Of a DNA stretch of 56,015 nucleotides, positions 1-7,633 are shown one piece after another. The notes under the pieces are model-generated. The model made no database searches, had not been told where the DNA came from, and saw only the letters and a program-made list of their open reading frames with translations. Position numbers and translations under genes: made by a program. Numbering within the stretch: position 1 is the stretch's first letter; each line of letters opens with the position of its first letter. Source of the DNA: Nitrospirota bacterium (GTDB taxonomy: Bacteria > JACPQY01); contig JACPAV010000023.1 of NCBI GenBank assembly GCA_016180645.1, positions 1 to 56,015 on the forward strand, in the 5' to 3' direction.

Positions 1-18
1 TTTCCGCTTCTGTCCCAT
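1..18 (-). CDS. 5' end of an unknown gene running off the window
   Basis: On the minus strand an ATG at position 18 opens a frame reading MGQKRK before the window ends. A good Shine-Dalgarno sequence (AAGGAG, within 21-30) lies about 5 nt upstream. Six codons are too few to assign a function. Confidence 0.3.
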
Positions 19-162
19 GATCTCTCCTTCCGTTTCTTGAACCTCGATTCTGCCAAAATCTTGGCTTAACCACCTGTCCAAAAAACGGGGGTAACTTCAT
101 TCTGCCCTTCTTCATCCGTTCAGGGTAGCGCCGGGTTGCAGCAGTTGCAATGGCGCTACGAC

Positions 163-1233
163 CTAGAACCAGTAGTCCCGCAAGCGTAGCCACCATCGCT
201 TGCCCTTCGTCAATCCCGCCCGGCATTTTGGGCATGGACCCTTGTGGCTCAAGAACGTTTTGACTGCCTTTTCGCGGTCCCAGTTGACCGGAGGAGTGTT
301 CATCAGGCAGTGATCGGGGTGATCATAATGTTCGGGGAGGAGAAAGAGCATGTGGCCAAGTTCATGAGCTAGGTAATAGATCCCCAGTGCCTGAGGCACA
401 GCGCTAGGTGAGACGTCATCGTATGCCAAGCCGGGAAAATTCAGGAAGGATATGGTCGAGATCATGAGCGCCACTCCTGCCCCGCTAGGGGCGCCGGGAC
501 TCTCATTGGCAAACCCAGACTGTGCAAGCCTCGGTATCAACACACCGTGCGGGACCGGAATGTCCAGAGAATCGAAGAACACCGGCACATTCGTAATAAA
601 CACGTCATAGTCACGTTGAAGACTGAACATGAACCTCCATCCCGTGTGCGTTTGGTATGCAACGGTGTCTCTCCGAACGATGGGTTGACCGTCCACGAGT
701 AGGGACCGGAATCTGTCCCGTTTCTCCACCCACTTGCCCAGCAGCCAACTGTAATAGGTCTGGTAGTCGCGAAATGTCACATTCATGCCCTCCGGGACCG
801 CTGCCTTGAGCTCGTCAACCGGGTACAGCTCAAGCGTATGCCGCTGCTGACTCGACAGTTGGGTGTCAGGCGCTCCCCCGAAAAGCTCCAGCGACATGAA
901 CGGATTGTGCCTGTCGCCGGTTATTTCTTGAAAGTAGTCTTCGATGGGCATCGTGTTCATGTCGGAGAAGCTGATATTCGTGCTTTGAAACTCATCTCTC
1001 ATCGCAAGGAGGGCATGTGTGAATACCAACCGGAGTTGTTCTTCGGGAAGGGAGGGGAATCTCTGGTCATGGAGGTAGACTGTCTTGAGCCTGATCTGCA
1101 CCTTCCTGTTGAAAGTGTCGTCAACGTTGAAATAGGCACAAGAAGCAACCTGACTGCACAACGCAATGCTGAATAGGAGCAGCGCCCAATGGTGGAGAAT
1201 CAGCGTAGGATAATCGGCTGGTCCCCGTAGCAT
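163..1233 (-). CDS. putative lipoprotein zinc metalloprotease, archaemetzincin-like motif
   Basis: A 356-residue exported protein. Residues 1-32 form a long signal peptide ending in a lipobox-like VASC, which suggests a lipoprotein. The zinc-protease motif HELGH is at 290-294. It is followed by a His-Cys-x-Met element (HCLM, about 308-311) and a C-terminal CPKC (334-337). The order HExxH, HC-x-M, CxxC resembles archaemetzincins, but the spacing between the first two elements is about eight residues longer than in that family, and the export signal is unusual. Glu291 is the likely catalytic base. I do not recognise the N-terminal 280 residues. The gene starts 16 nt after the retropepsin-like gene and probably shares its promoter. 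Protease activity is inferred from the motif; the substrate is unknown. Confidence 0.6.
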   Translation of the reverse strand: MLRGPADYPTLILHHWALLLFSIALCSQVASCAYFNVDDTFNRKVQIRLKTVYLHDQRFPSLPEEQLRLVFTHALLAMRDEFQSTNISFSDMNTMPIEDYFQEITGDRHNPFMSLELFGGAPDTQLSSQQRHTLELYPVDELKAAVPEGMNVTFRDYQTYYSWLLGKWVEKRDRFRSLLVDGQPIVRRDTVAYQTHTGWRFMFSLQRDYDVFITNVPVFFDSLDIPVPHGVLIPRLAQSGFANESPGAPSGAGVALMISTISFLNFPGLAYDDVSPSAVPQALGIYYLAHELGHMLFLLPEHYDHPDHCLMNTPPVNWDREKAVKTFLSHKGPCPKCRAGLTKGKRWWLRLRDYWF

Positions 1234-1249
1234 CCTTGACTACTTTGAG

Positions 1250-1702
1250 TCAAAGCCCCGATGTTGAAGAGTAGTGAGTGTACGCCGTGCCGCGGATGAG
1301 GCGGCGGGAGGCCGGGGCGACCTTCCTGGTCGCTTCCGGCACCGCTTCCACATCCTGCGGGCGGGCAGGATCGACCATGAGGTTGGCCTCCTCAAGCGCG
1401 AGAAGCCCAAGAAGGCTTGGATCACCCGGCTCGCCGAAAAGAACGGGAGTGTGGACTCTCACTCCTTCGACCACCATCCAGATATGGCCGAGTTTCCTTT
1501 CCACCTCGCGCCCGTCCGCGAGCTTCAGTGCGACGGCTCTCTCCGGAACAACATCGCAAATCGACAGGGTTTTCGACGGAAGGCAGGAGAACGTCGCCCC
1601 CGTGTCCACTTGTGCCTCGACTTCCGTTCTCTTGCTGAACTCCAGATCCCCGTTTCGCCGCTCGACTTGCCCGAGAATCAGCCTCACTAGAACCGCTCCC
1701 AT
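1250..1702 (-). CDS. retropepsin-like aspartyl protease, clan AA
   Basis: A 150-residue soluble protein with the single-domain layout of bacterial retropepsin-like proteases. The catalytic motif VDTGAT is near residue 33, and the hydrophobic-Gly flap partner LLGLLALEE is near residue 115, the second signature of clan AA. Members work as homodimers, each chain giving one Asp. No signal peptide or membrane segment is seen. The start ATG lies 6 nt after a -10 box, so the mRNA should be leaderless. The gene is first in a two-gene run with the lipoprotein metalloprotease. A second member of the same fold lies at 5657-6049. Biological substrate unknown. Confidence 0.7.
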   Translation of the reverse strand: MGAVLVRLILGQVERRNGDLEFSKRTEVEAQVDTGATFSCLPSKTLSICDVVPERAVALKLADGREVERKLGHIWMVVEGVRVHTPVLFGEPGDPSLLGLLALEEANLMVDPARPQDVEAVPEATRKVAPASRRLIRGTAYTHYSSTSGL

Positions 1703-1708
1703 ATCACG

Positions 1709-1738
1709 AATCTAGCACCGGTCCGAGCAAGGTGTCAA
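1709..1738 (-). promoter_or_regulatory. sigma-70-type promoter giving a leaderless mRNA
   Basis: On the minus strand TTGACA (1733-1738) and TAGATT (1709-1714) are separated by 18 nt. Only 6 nt separate the -10 box from the ATG at 1702, so transcription should start at or beside the A of the start codon. Confidence 0.7.
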
Positions 1739-1772
1739 AGTCCCCGAGGGGAGGCAAAGACCGTTGGGGGGT

Positions 1773-3245
1773 TCAATGAAACAGGATCGGGCCGACGTAG
1801 AGGAAGACGTAGAGCGTCACCAGCACGGCGGCGGCGAGGTCGAGGAGGAAGCCCGTGCGCATCATGACGGGGAGTCGGATGTAGCCGGAGCCAAAGACAA
1901 TGGCGTTCGGCGGCGTGCCGGCGGGGAGCATGAAATCGCAAGAGGCGGCGATGGCGGAGGCCGAGAGGACGGGGAGCGAACGGGGGAGGACGTTTAACAT
2001 CACGTTTACTGTCGCCGTATTCGAGGCGACGGCGGAGAGAAGGACCGTCGCCACACTTGTCAGGCCGATTTGCCAGATCAACGGAAACTCCGCGAGCGCC
2101 CGCAATTGCCCGGCCAGCCACGCAGAGAGTCCGCTCTCCTCGATTCCCGAGGCCATCGCAAAGCTGCCGCCGAGGAGAACGAGCGTTCCCCAGGGAAGAC
2201 GTCGGATCGATCGAAAGGACACGAGTCGCATCCCCACGAGCGAGAGGCCGGCCGACATTGCCACCCACGACTCGTAATGTTTGCCCTGAAACTTGAAACC
2301 CGTCCAGAACTCCGGGACAAAAGGGGCGATGGTTTGGCGCAACGGACTTCCTGCGATCCACAGGACGGCGGCGAGCCCAAAAACCAGCGCGATGCGCTTC
2401 TCTTCGCGCTTCATCGGACCCAAGGCCACGATCTCTCGCTGCAAGACGGAGCCCCCTTGCCCTTCAGGGATCCTATCTTTCCGGCCCGTGCGCCAAAGCA
2501 CCAGCCAGACTACTGGGAGGAACAACACCACGAACGGGACGCCAACCGCCATGTACTTTGCGAAACTGATTTCCACGCCGAGCTTGTCGGCGAGGAAACC
2601 GCAGAAAATCGAATTCGTGCCGGTGCCGATTTTTGTGCCGATTCCGCCGACGTTTGCCGCGTAGGCTACCGCGAGCATGATGGCGCTTCCGAAGTGGTGG
2701 AGCCTCCGTCCTCCCGACTCGGTTTCCAGTTGGGCAATCAGCGCCATCCCGATCGGCATCATCATGACGGCCGTGGCCGTATTCGAGATCCAGAGAGAAA
2801 CAATGGCGGTCGCCACAAGCACGCCCAGGAGCAGCCGCTTGGGGTCCGTGCCGATGACCCTCATGATGTGGAGGGCGATTCGACGATGGAGATTCCACTG
2901 TTCCATGGCGGCACCGATCATCATCCCTCCGAGGAATAGAAAGATGTAGGCGTCGAAGTAGGGCGAAGAGGATTGGGCGACGTTGTGAACGAGGCCGCCG
3001 CCAAATACGCCGAGGGTGGGGAAGAGAACAAGCGGCACCGCCGCCGTCCACGCCATCGGCAAGGCTTCGGTGAACCACCAGACGGCCATGAGCGCGGCCA
3101 CGGCCGCTGCGTAGGCGGGCCTTGAGCCAAATCCTTCAATCCGGTGGAGGCCGGAGGGCAGGAAAGCGAAGGCCGAGAAGGCGAGAACGCCGAGACCAAG
3201 GCCCGCACGCTGCCACGGGGTTTGGAGAAATCTGAGATTCTTCAC
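1773..3245 (-). CDS. SLC13/DASS-family sodium:anion symporter
   Basis: A 490-residue polytopic inner-membrane protein. It has the two SNT signatures of the divalent anion:sodium symporter family (SNTATAVMMMP, about residues 153-163, and SNTATVNVML, about 408-417). It also has the accompanying loops GTGTNSIF and LPAGTPPNAIVFGSG that bind sodium and the substrate carboxylates. Family members carry succinate, citrate, sulfate or similar anions with sodium; the substrate cannot be read from the sequence. The start is a GTG preceded by GGAG at a short distance. Length and hydrophobic profile (11-12 helices) are normal. No functional partner is adjacent. Confidence 0.85.
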   Translation of the reverse strand: MKNLRFLQTPWQRAGLGLGVLAFSAFAFLPSGLHRIEGFGSRPAYAAAVAALMAVWWFTEALPMAWTAAVPLVLFPTLGVFGGGLVHNVAQSSSPYFDAYIFLFLGGMMIGAAMEQWNLHRRIALHIMRVIGTDPKRLLLGVLVATAIVSLWISNTATAVMMMPIGMALIAQLETESGGRRLHHFGSAIMLAVAYAANVGGIGTKIGTGTNSIFCGFLADKLGVEISFAKYMAVGVPFVVLFLPVVWLVLWRTGRKDRIPEGQGGSVLQREIVALGPMKREEKRIALVFGLAAVLWIAGSPLRQTIAPFVPEFWTGFKFQGKHYESWVAMSAGLSLVGMRLVSFRSIRRLPWGTLVLLGGSFAMASGIEESGLSAWLAGQLRALAEFPLIWQIGLTSVATVLLSAVASNTATVNVMLNVLPRSLPVLSASAIAASCDFMLPAGTPPNAIVFGSGYIRLPVMMRTGFLLDLAAAVLVTLYVFLYVGPILFH

Positions 3246-3353
3246 TCGCTCCGCTCGCTCAGAAAGACATCCTAGCGCGTCGTTACGAGCAAAGCGAAGG
3301 ATCGGGATGGATCAGGAAATCCTCGCTGACCGCTGAAAACTGACTGCTGAGAG

Positions 3354-4370
3354 CTATCCTAGAATGTTGTAGAACGAGGAGGCGTCGAAGTCGACGAACT
3401 CGGCCTTGTGGTCGCTGATGCCGTAGCCACTGAGGATGCCGCCCTTTGTACCGGAAGGAAAGCCGCGGACGAAGATGTAGTCGAGGTGGAAAATCGTCTG
3501 CGTGATCCCGGAGCCTTCGACGTTCGTGAAGCCGGCGTCCTTGAACGCGCCCACGACGGGTTCCAGCTCGCCGCCCGCGGTGTTGAAGTCGCCGGATACG
3601 AGATGCATCTTGGTAAAGTCCGGGTTGGGGATCGCCGCGATGATCTCCTGTCCCTGCTCCTTTCGCGTTCCCGCCATCGTCTTAACCTCGAGGTGCGCGG
3701 ATACCGAGCGGACGAGGCGGCCGCTGATCGAGACATCGACCATCATCGCGCAGCGGGTGCCGAGGGGCGGATTTGAGTCCAGTTCGCGCTTGTAGATGTG
3801 GCGAACGACCTGCGGGTTGTGAAGCGGGAACTTGCTCAGGACGGCGTTGCCGCTGTAACCGGGCGCATAGCTGAACTCGCGGCAGAAGTAGTAGTTCATA
3901 CGGAGGGCCTTCGCCAGCTCGCGCGGTGCATTTCGATTCCCCGTGGCTTCGGACTCGGTGTAGATCTCCTGCACGTTGATGATCGAGGCGTTTTTGAGGT
4001 TCGATTCGGTCTGGAACTTCGAGATCATGTCATCCAGTTTTTCGCCGTGGGCCACGTTCCAGGAGATCAAACGAACGCTGTTCGGTTGATAGGTGCTGAC
4101 ATTCGCATCGCTATAGTTGCCGGACTCGACCTTGCAGAATTCCGCGCCCGCGGACAGATCGCCGAAGCACTTGCCGGCTGGCAACGTGCCGTCTGCATTC
4201 GCCTGCCAACCGCCGGAGCCGTTCCAAATGGGGGGTGGTTGAAAGGGTGTGCCTCCGCCTCCACCACCGCCCCCACCCCCGCAGCTTCCACTTTCCTCGG
4301 AGGTGAGGAAGGCAAACACGAACGCACATAAAGCCGCTTTGCCAAGCCGACCGAAGCCTAGGTTGATCAT
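3354..4370 (-). CDS. exported endonuclease/exonuclease/phosphatase (EEP) family protein
   Basis: A protein of about 338 residues with an N-terminal signal ending in SGSC followed by ten glycines, so it is probably a lipoprotein with a flexible tether. All core EEP motifs are present in order: ISWNVAHG (metal/Asn), INVQEIY (metal-binding Glu), SGDFNTAGGE (Asp-x-Asn), and a C-terminal GISDHKAEF (Ser-Asp-His). The fold hydrolyses phosphodiesters (nucleic acid, sphingomyelin or phosphoinositide types), and the substrate cannot be told from the sequence. I chose ATG 4370 rather than the upstream ATG at 4406 because TAGGAAGGAC precedes it at proper spacing and the signal peptide then begins at once. 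Confidence 0.8.
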   Translation of the reverse strand: MINLGFGRLGKAALCAFVFAFLTSEESGSCGGGGGGGGGGTPFQPPPIWNGSGGWQANADGTLPAGKCFGDLSAGAEFCKVESGNYSDANVSTYQPNSVRLISWNVAHGEKLDDMISKFQTESNLKNASIINVQEIYTESEATGNRNAPRELAKALRMNYYFCREFSYAPGYSGNAVLSKFPLHNPQVVRHIYKRELDSNPPLGTRCAMMVDVSISGRLVRSVSAHLEVKTMAGTRKEQGQEIIAAIPNPDFTKMHLVSGDFNTAGGELEPVVGAFKDAGFTNVEGSGITQTIFHLDYIFVRGFPSGTKGGILSGYGISDHKAEFVDFDASSFYNILG

Positions 4371-4533
4371 GTCCTTCCTAGAGCGGCGCCCGTGCCAGCG
4401 TCCCATGGCGTTCCCCCTTGAATTTACATGTGAAATAAGGCGCGAGCGGGAGAACCGGTATCAAAAATGATATTCGGCCATAATTTCGATGCTAGCCCCC
4501 AATCGGATCGAGATATAGTCTCGGTTTCCGCAC

Positions 4534-4562
4534 TTGAATTCCTATCATAACCAGCTTATGAT
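4534..4562 (+). promoter_or_regulatory. promoter of the AbiE-like module, leaderless
   Basis: TTGAAT (4534-4539), 17-nt spacer, TATGAT (4557-4562). The likely start codon ATG 4570 follows 7 nt after the -10 box. The earlier in-frame ATG at 4558 lies inside the -10 box and so is unlikely to be used. Confidence 0.65.
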
Positions 4563-4569
4563 ATATTCC

Positions 4570-4836
4570 ATGGACGCATCCGTAAGGAAGTACTTGGCGA
4601 TGATTGGACGGCGTGGGGGAAGTGTCAGTCGGCGCACTCTTAGCGTCGAGACGGCCCGAATGATGGTCAAGATCCGCGACGCCCGACGGGCATATCGATT
4701 GTTTTTTGCCCAGTGTTTCTGGTCGTACGATCCGAACTTCAACATCACGGCGCAAGACGTGCCTTGGGTGGCCGCGCAGTTGATGAAGCACGGCGGTCGA
4801 CGCGCCTGGGAAATCGGGAGCCGACTGTGCCGTTAA
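4570..4836 (+). CDS. putative antitoxin partner of AbiEii-like toxin
   Basis: An 88-residue basic protein. It has an N-terminal GRRGG segment, an Arg-rich helix, and a C-terminal block with DVPWVAAQLMKHGG. I recall such small proteins directly upstream of AbiEii-type nucleotidyltransferases, where they take the antitoxin position, but I cannot name a Pfam family. Its stop overlaps the toxin's GTG start by 10 nt (4827-4836), which points to translational coupling. The mRNA is predicted to be leaderless. The antitoxin role is inferred from position, not from a recognised domain. Confidence 0.55.
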   Translation: MDASVRKYLAMIGRRGGSVSRRTLSVETARMMVKIRDARRAYRLFFAQCFWSYDPNFNITAQDVPWVAAQLMKHGGRRAWEIGSRLCR

Positions 4837-5618
4837 CCGACTATCAGGCGGCGTTGGGCCGGTTGCTTGCGGCCAATCGAAGCGAGGACAGTTATCTGGC
4901 CGGAGGCGCCGCCCTGCTCTCCCAACCCCATTCGCAACGTTTCAGCCAGGACCTCGATTATTTCCATGATTCCCCGACGCGCGTGGCCACGGCCTTCGAA
5001 GCCGATCGCCGGACGTTAGACGCAGACGGGCACTCCGTCCATCCCGACATCGTATTGCCCGGGTATGTCCGCGCGGTCATCCGTCGGGGCCGTGAAGCGA
5101 CCAAGGTGGAATGGGCACACGAATCCAGTTGGCGATTCATGCCGGTCATCCGGAGCGACGCCTTCGGTTACCAGTTACACCCGATCGACCTGGCCACCAA
5201 CAAGGTCCTCACCGTCGCCGGCCGCGATGAACCCCGCGACATCCTGGACGCCTTGCAGTGCCATCGGGATATCCTGGAGCTCGGTCCATTGGTATGGGCG
5301 GCCTCCGGCAAGGACCCCGGGCTGTCTCCCCGACTCATCATAGAGCTGCTCAAACGGCGCGGGAGCATCAGGCCGGAAGATCTGGCACGCCTCCACCTGA
5401 CCGTGTCTCTCGATGTGCATGAAATCAAGACCGCCTGGTTGGAGGCGCTGGAAGGCGCGGAATCGTTCGTGGGGAGGCGTCCACCTGATGAAATCGGGTG
5501 CCTGTACTACTCATCCGAACAAAGTCGCTTCGTGAACCCGGATCGCGCTGTCCCCGGCAGCTTCGTCCCGCACTACGGACGTCCCGGCGGGATCATTCCT
5601 CGGATGGTCTCGGAGTAG
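4827..5618 (+). CDS. AbiEii/AbiGii-like nucleotidyltransferase toxin
   Basis: A 263-residue protein matching the nucleotidyltransferase-fold AbiEii family. The N-terminal GGAAL is followed by RFSQDLDYF, whose Asp-x-Asp would bind metal. A later Lys/Asp segment (LATNKVLTVAGRDEPRDILD) is also typical of the family. AbiEii-type proteins transfer nucleotides to targets such as tRNA, block growth, and belong to toxin-antitoxin or abortive-infection systems. The frame is open upstream to 4713, but the GTG at 4827 fits best: it overlaps the partner's stop and leaves the normal N-terminus. The active-site motif looks intact. Confidence 0.75.
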   Translation: MPLTDYQAALGRLLAANRSEDSYLAGGAALLSQPHSQRFSQDLDYFHDSPTRVATAFEADRRTLDADGHSVHPDIVLPGYVRAVIRRGREATKVEWAHESSWRFMPVIRSDAFGYQLHPIDLATNKVLTVAGRDEPRDILDALQCHRDILELGPLVWAASGKDPGLSPRLIIELLKRRGSIRPEDLARLHLTVSLDVHEIKTAWLEALEGAESFVGRRPPDEIGCLYYSSEQSRFVNPDRAVPGSFVPHYGRPGGIIPRMVSE

Positions 5619-5656
5619 CCGACTGCTGACCTATCGAGGCCGAACCTCAATAGTAC

Positions 5657-6049
5657 TTAATCCACTTCGGTGATTTCAGGGTCGCGCGTGTCGCGTCCGA
5701 TCCTGACCGTCGTACTCCCGTTGTTGTTCAAGATACGGATATCCCACGCTTGCATGGTCTTGGCCCCGATCAACAAATCTTGGGCCAAGTCGGGCGATAT
5801 CAGAGCTTCATCTTCTATGATCCGACCCTCCAGCTTCATGACAAGGAAGGTGACGCCCACGATGCGAAGTTTTCCCCCTTCCGCGGCGGTGCGCATTTCC
5901 CGGGTTACGCCTCCGATCACTTGCGTTCCTTCCGGGAGCCGATCCTGTCGCACGATGGTCGGATAGCAGCCTGAATCCACAACGGCCCGGACCTGCGCTC
6001 GACGTCCGTCCCACGTCTCAATCTCCGTATCCCGAATCGGCTTGCTCAC
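5657..6049 (-). CDS. second retropepsin-like aspartyl protease
   Basis: A 130-residue single-domain protein with VVDSGCYPTIV near residue 24 (Asp-Ser-Gly, the usual variant of Asp-Thr-Gly) and DLLIGAKTMQAWDI near residue 90, the hydrophobic-Gly pair of clan AA. It would act as a homodimer. No signal peptide. The start is a GTG 6 nt after a -10 box, so the transcript should be leaderless. It is convergent with the AbiEii gene and stands alone. It is clearly diverged from the protease at 1250-1702, so the two are not a recent tandem duplication. Confidence 0.65.
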   Translation of the reverse strand: MSKPIRDTEIETWDGRRAQVRAVVDSGCYPTIVRQDRLPEGTQVIGGVTREMRTAAEGGKLRIVGVTFLVMKLEGRIIEDEALISPDLAQDLLIGAKTMQAWDIRILNNNGSTTVRIGRDTRDPEITEVD

Positions 6050-6055
6050 AGGAAA

Positions 6056-6084
6056 AGGGTACGCCGGTGAGCGTGGGATGTAAA
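6056..6084 (-). promoter_or_regulatory. promoter, leaderless retropepsin gene
   Basis: Minus-strand TTTACA (6079-6084), 17-nt spacer, TACCCT (6056-6061), then 6 nt to the GTG start at 6049. Confidence 0.6.
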
Positions 6085-6208
6085 GGCGGGGCGCGATCCG
6101 CTACGGAACTGGCGGCGACATGGACGGTGGTTTCACCCCTCAAGAACGGGTCGGCATCCAGCCATCGCAGCCGCTTCGGCGGAGTAGGCAGCCCGCCCGG
6201 CCATGCCC

Positions 6209-6346
6209 TCAAGGCAGAGGCGGGGCGTAGACTTCGTTCGTCGTTAGATTGCTTGGGTTACTTCCGCCGATGGCGTAGATCTTGCCGTTCACGGCCGCCC
6301 ACGTACTTTCCCCGGGAGGGAATTGACCCTGGAACCTGTTTCGAAT
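6209..6346 (-). pseudogene. remnant of a kelch-repeat protein (C-terminal blade)
   Basis: The minus strand encodes 45 codons before a TGA at 6209-6211 that include WAAVNGKIYAIGG and a following TNEVYAP, a textbook kelch blade. No start codon, promoter or further blades precede it. The frame ends upstream in a small palindromic repeat and the promoter of the aminotransferase gene. It is best read as the 3' relic of a larger beta-propeller gene. Confidence 0.6.
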
Positions 6347-6351
6347 CTTCC

Positions 6352-6376
6352 CTTACCCCCCTTCGCGAAAAGGGGA
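6352..6376. repeat. short C/G palindrome
   Basis: A run of C followed by CTTCGCGAAAAGGGG forms a short hairpin (CCCCTT/AAGGGG arms). It resembles dispersed intergenic repeats and marks the broken 5' edge of the kelch remnant. Confidence 0.4.
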
Positions 6377-6423
6377 ATGCGGGGATGGCCCGGTCATTTA
6401 ATCCAGGCCGCAAGCAGAGGTGT

Positions 6424-6453
6424 TTGTCATTCCACGGGGGTTGTGCCTAAAAT
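6424..6453 (+). promoter_or_regulatory. promoter of the aminotransferase-serA run
   Basis: TTGTCA (6424-6429), 18-nt spacer, TAAAAT (6448-6453). The chosen ATG at 6464 follows 10 nt later. The alternative in-frame ATG at 6452 overlaps the -10 box, which supports 6464. Confidence 0.55.
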
Positions 6454-6463
6454 GCCGCCCGCC

Positions 6464-7600
6464 ATGGCCAGACAATATCTATTCGCACCCGGGCCAACGC
6501 AGCTACCGGAGGAAATTCTTCTCGAGATGGCCCAGCCGATCACCTATCACCGCGGACCCAAGTTCAAGGCCATCCTTCAGGAAGTTCGCGAGGATCTGAA
6601 AACGGTTTTCCAGACGAAACAGGACGTGCTGGTACTCACGTCGAGCGGCTCGGGCGCGATGGAAGGCGCGGTGACCAACATCCTGTCCAAAGGCGACAAG
6701 GCCGTCGTGGTTGAGGGTGGAAAGTTCGGCGAACGATGGGCGGACGTCTGCAAGGCCTACGGCGTTCAGGCGGAAGTCCTCCACGTGGAATGGGGCAAAG
6801 CGGTGGACCCTGCCGTTGTTCGCAAAGCGGTCCAGAACGGGAAAGACGTCAAAGCCGTTTTCGTCCAAGCCAGCGAGACATCTACCGGCGTGATGCACCC
6901 CGTGAAGGAGATCGCCGAAATCACAAGATCAATGCCCGACACGCTCTTGGTGGTCGATGGCATTACCGCGGTCGGCGTCTTCCCCGTCCCCATGGATCAG
7001 TGGGGGATCGACGTGCTGGTTTCCGGCTCGCAGAAGGCCTTCATGCTGCCGCCAGGTTTGGGATTTGCAGCGCTCAGCGAAAAAGCGTGGGCAAGAGCCA
7101 AGACGTCCAATCTGCCGAAATTCTATTTCAATCTGTCGAAGGAGCTGGAATCTCAGAAGAAGAACGAAACCGGATTCACGCCGGCGATCACACTGATCGT
7201 CGCCCTGCGCAAAGCTCTGAAGATGATCAAAGAAGAGGGACTGGAAAATGTCTTCGCCCGGCACGACAAGCTCGCCCGCGCCACCCGCGAAGCGATGAAG
7301 GCGATCGGCTTGGAGCTTTTCGCCCAAACGCCATCGAACGCCTGCACCGCCGTGAAAGTGCCCGTGGGCGTGGATGGTGAAAAAATCCCCAAGCACATCC
7401 GCGAGAAGTACGGCATCACGATCGCGGGCGGTCAGTCCCAGTTGAAAGGCAAGATCTTCCGCATCGCTCACCTGGGGTACTACAATCCGTTTGACATGGT
7501 GATGGTCATGTCCGCGGTCGAAATGACGTTGCGGGATCTTGGACACGAATTTTCCATCGGCGCGGGCGTGAAGAAGATGCAGGAAATGCTGGCCCAATAG
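6464..7600 (+). CDS. class V aminotransferase (serine/alanine-glyoxylate type), probable phosphoserine aminotransferase role
   Basis: A 378-residue PLP enzyme of the alanine-glyoxylate/serine-pyruvate family. It begins with the family's substrate-binding segment FAPGPTQLP. It has TSSGSGAMEGAV for the cofactor phosphate, ETSTGVMHPV, VVDGITAVGVFP (Asp that contacts the pyridine ring), and SGSQKAFMLPPGLG, whose Lys would form the Schiff base. The open frame extends upstream to 6323, but that part translates a repeat. serA follows after 33 nt, and in several lineages this family replaces SerC next to serA, so a role in serine synthesis is the best inference. Glyoxylate amination remains possible. 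Confidence 0.8.
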   Translation: MARQYLFAPGPTQLPEEILLEMAQPITYHRGPKFKAILQEVREDLKTVFQTKQDVLVLTSSGSGAMEGAVTNILSKGDKAVVVEGGKFGERWADVCKAYGVQAEVLHVEWGKAVDPAVVRKAVQNGKDVKAVFVQASETSTGVMHPVKEIAEITRSMPDTLLVVDGITAVGVFPVPMDQWGIDVLVSGSQKAFMLPPGLGFAALSEKAWARAKTSNLPKFYFNLSKELESQKKNETGFTPAITLIVALRKALKMIKEEGLENVFARHDKLARATREAMKAIGLELFAQTPSNACTAVKVPVGVDGEKIPKHIREKYGITIAGGQSQLKGKIFRIAHLGYYNPFDMVMVMSAVEMTLRDLGHEFSIGAGVKKMQEMLAQ

Positions 7601-7633
7601 GGGCCGGGGACCAGAGAGCAGGGGTCAGAGAAT

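Noticed and set aside
2070-2939. 289-residue plus-strand frame opposite the anion symporter
   Set aside because: It is rich in His/Arg/Asp with no hydrophobic or domain pattern, and lies opposite a clear DASS-family gene.
4377-4406. TGGCAC with GC 10 nt later upstream of the EEP-family gene, resembling sigma-54
   Set aside because: The -12 part reads CCGC instead of TTGC, and transcription from it would remove the good ribosome-binding site just before ATG 4370.
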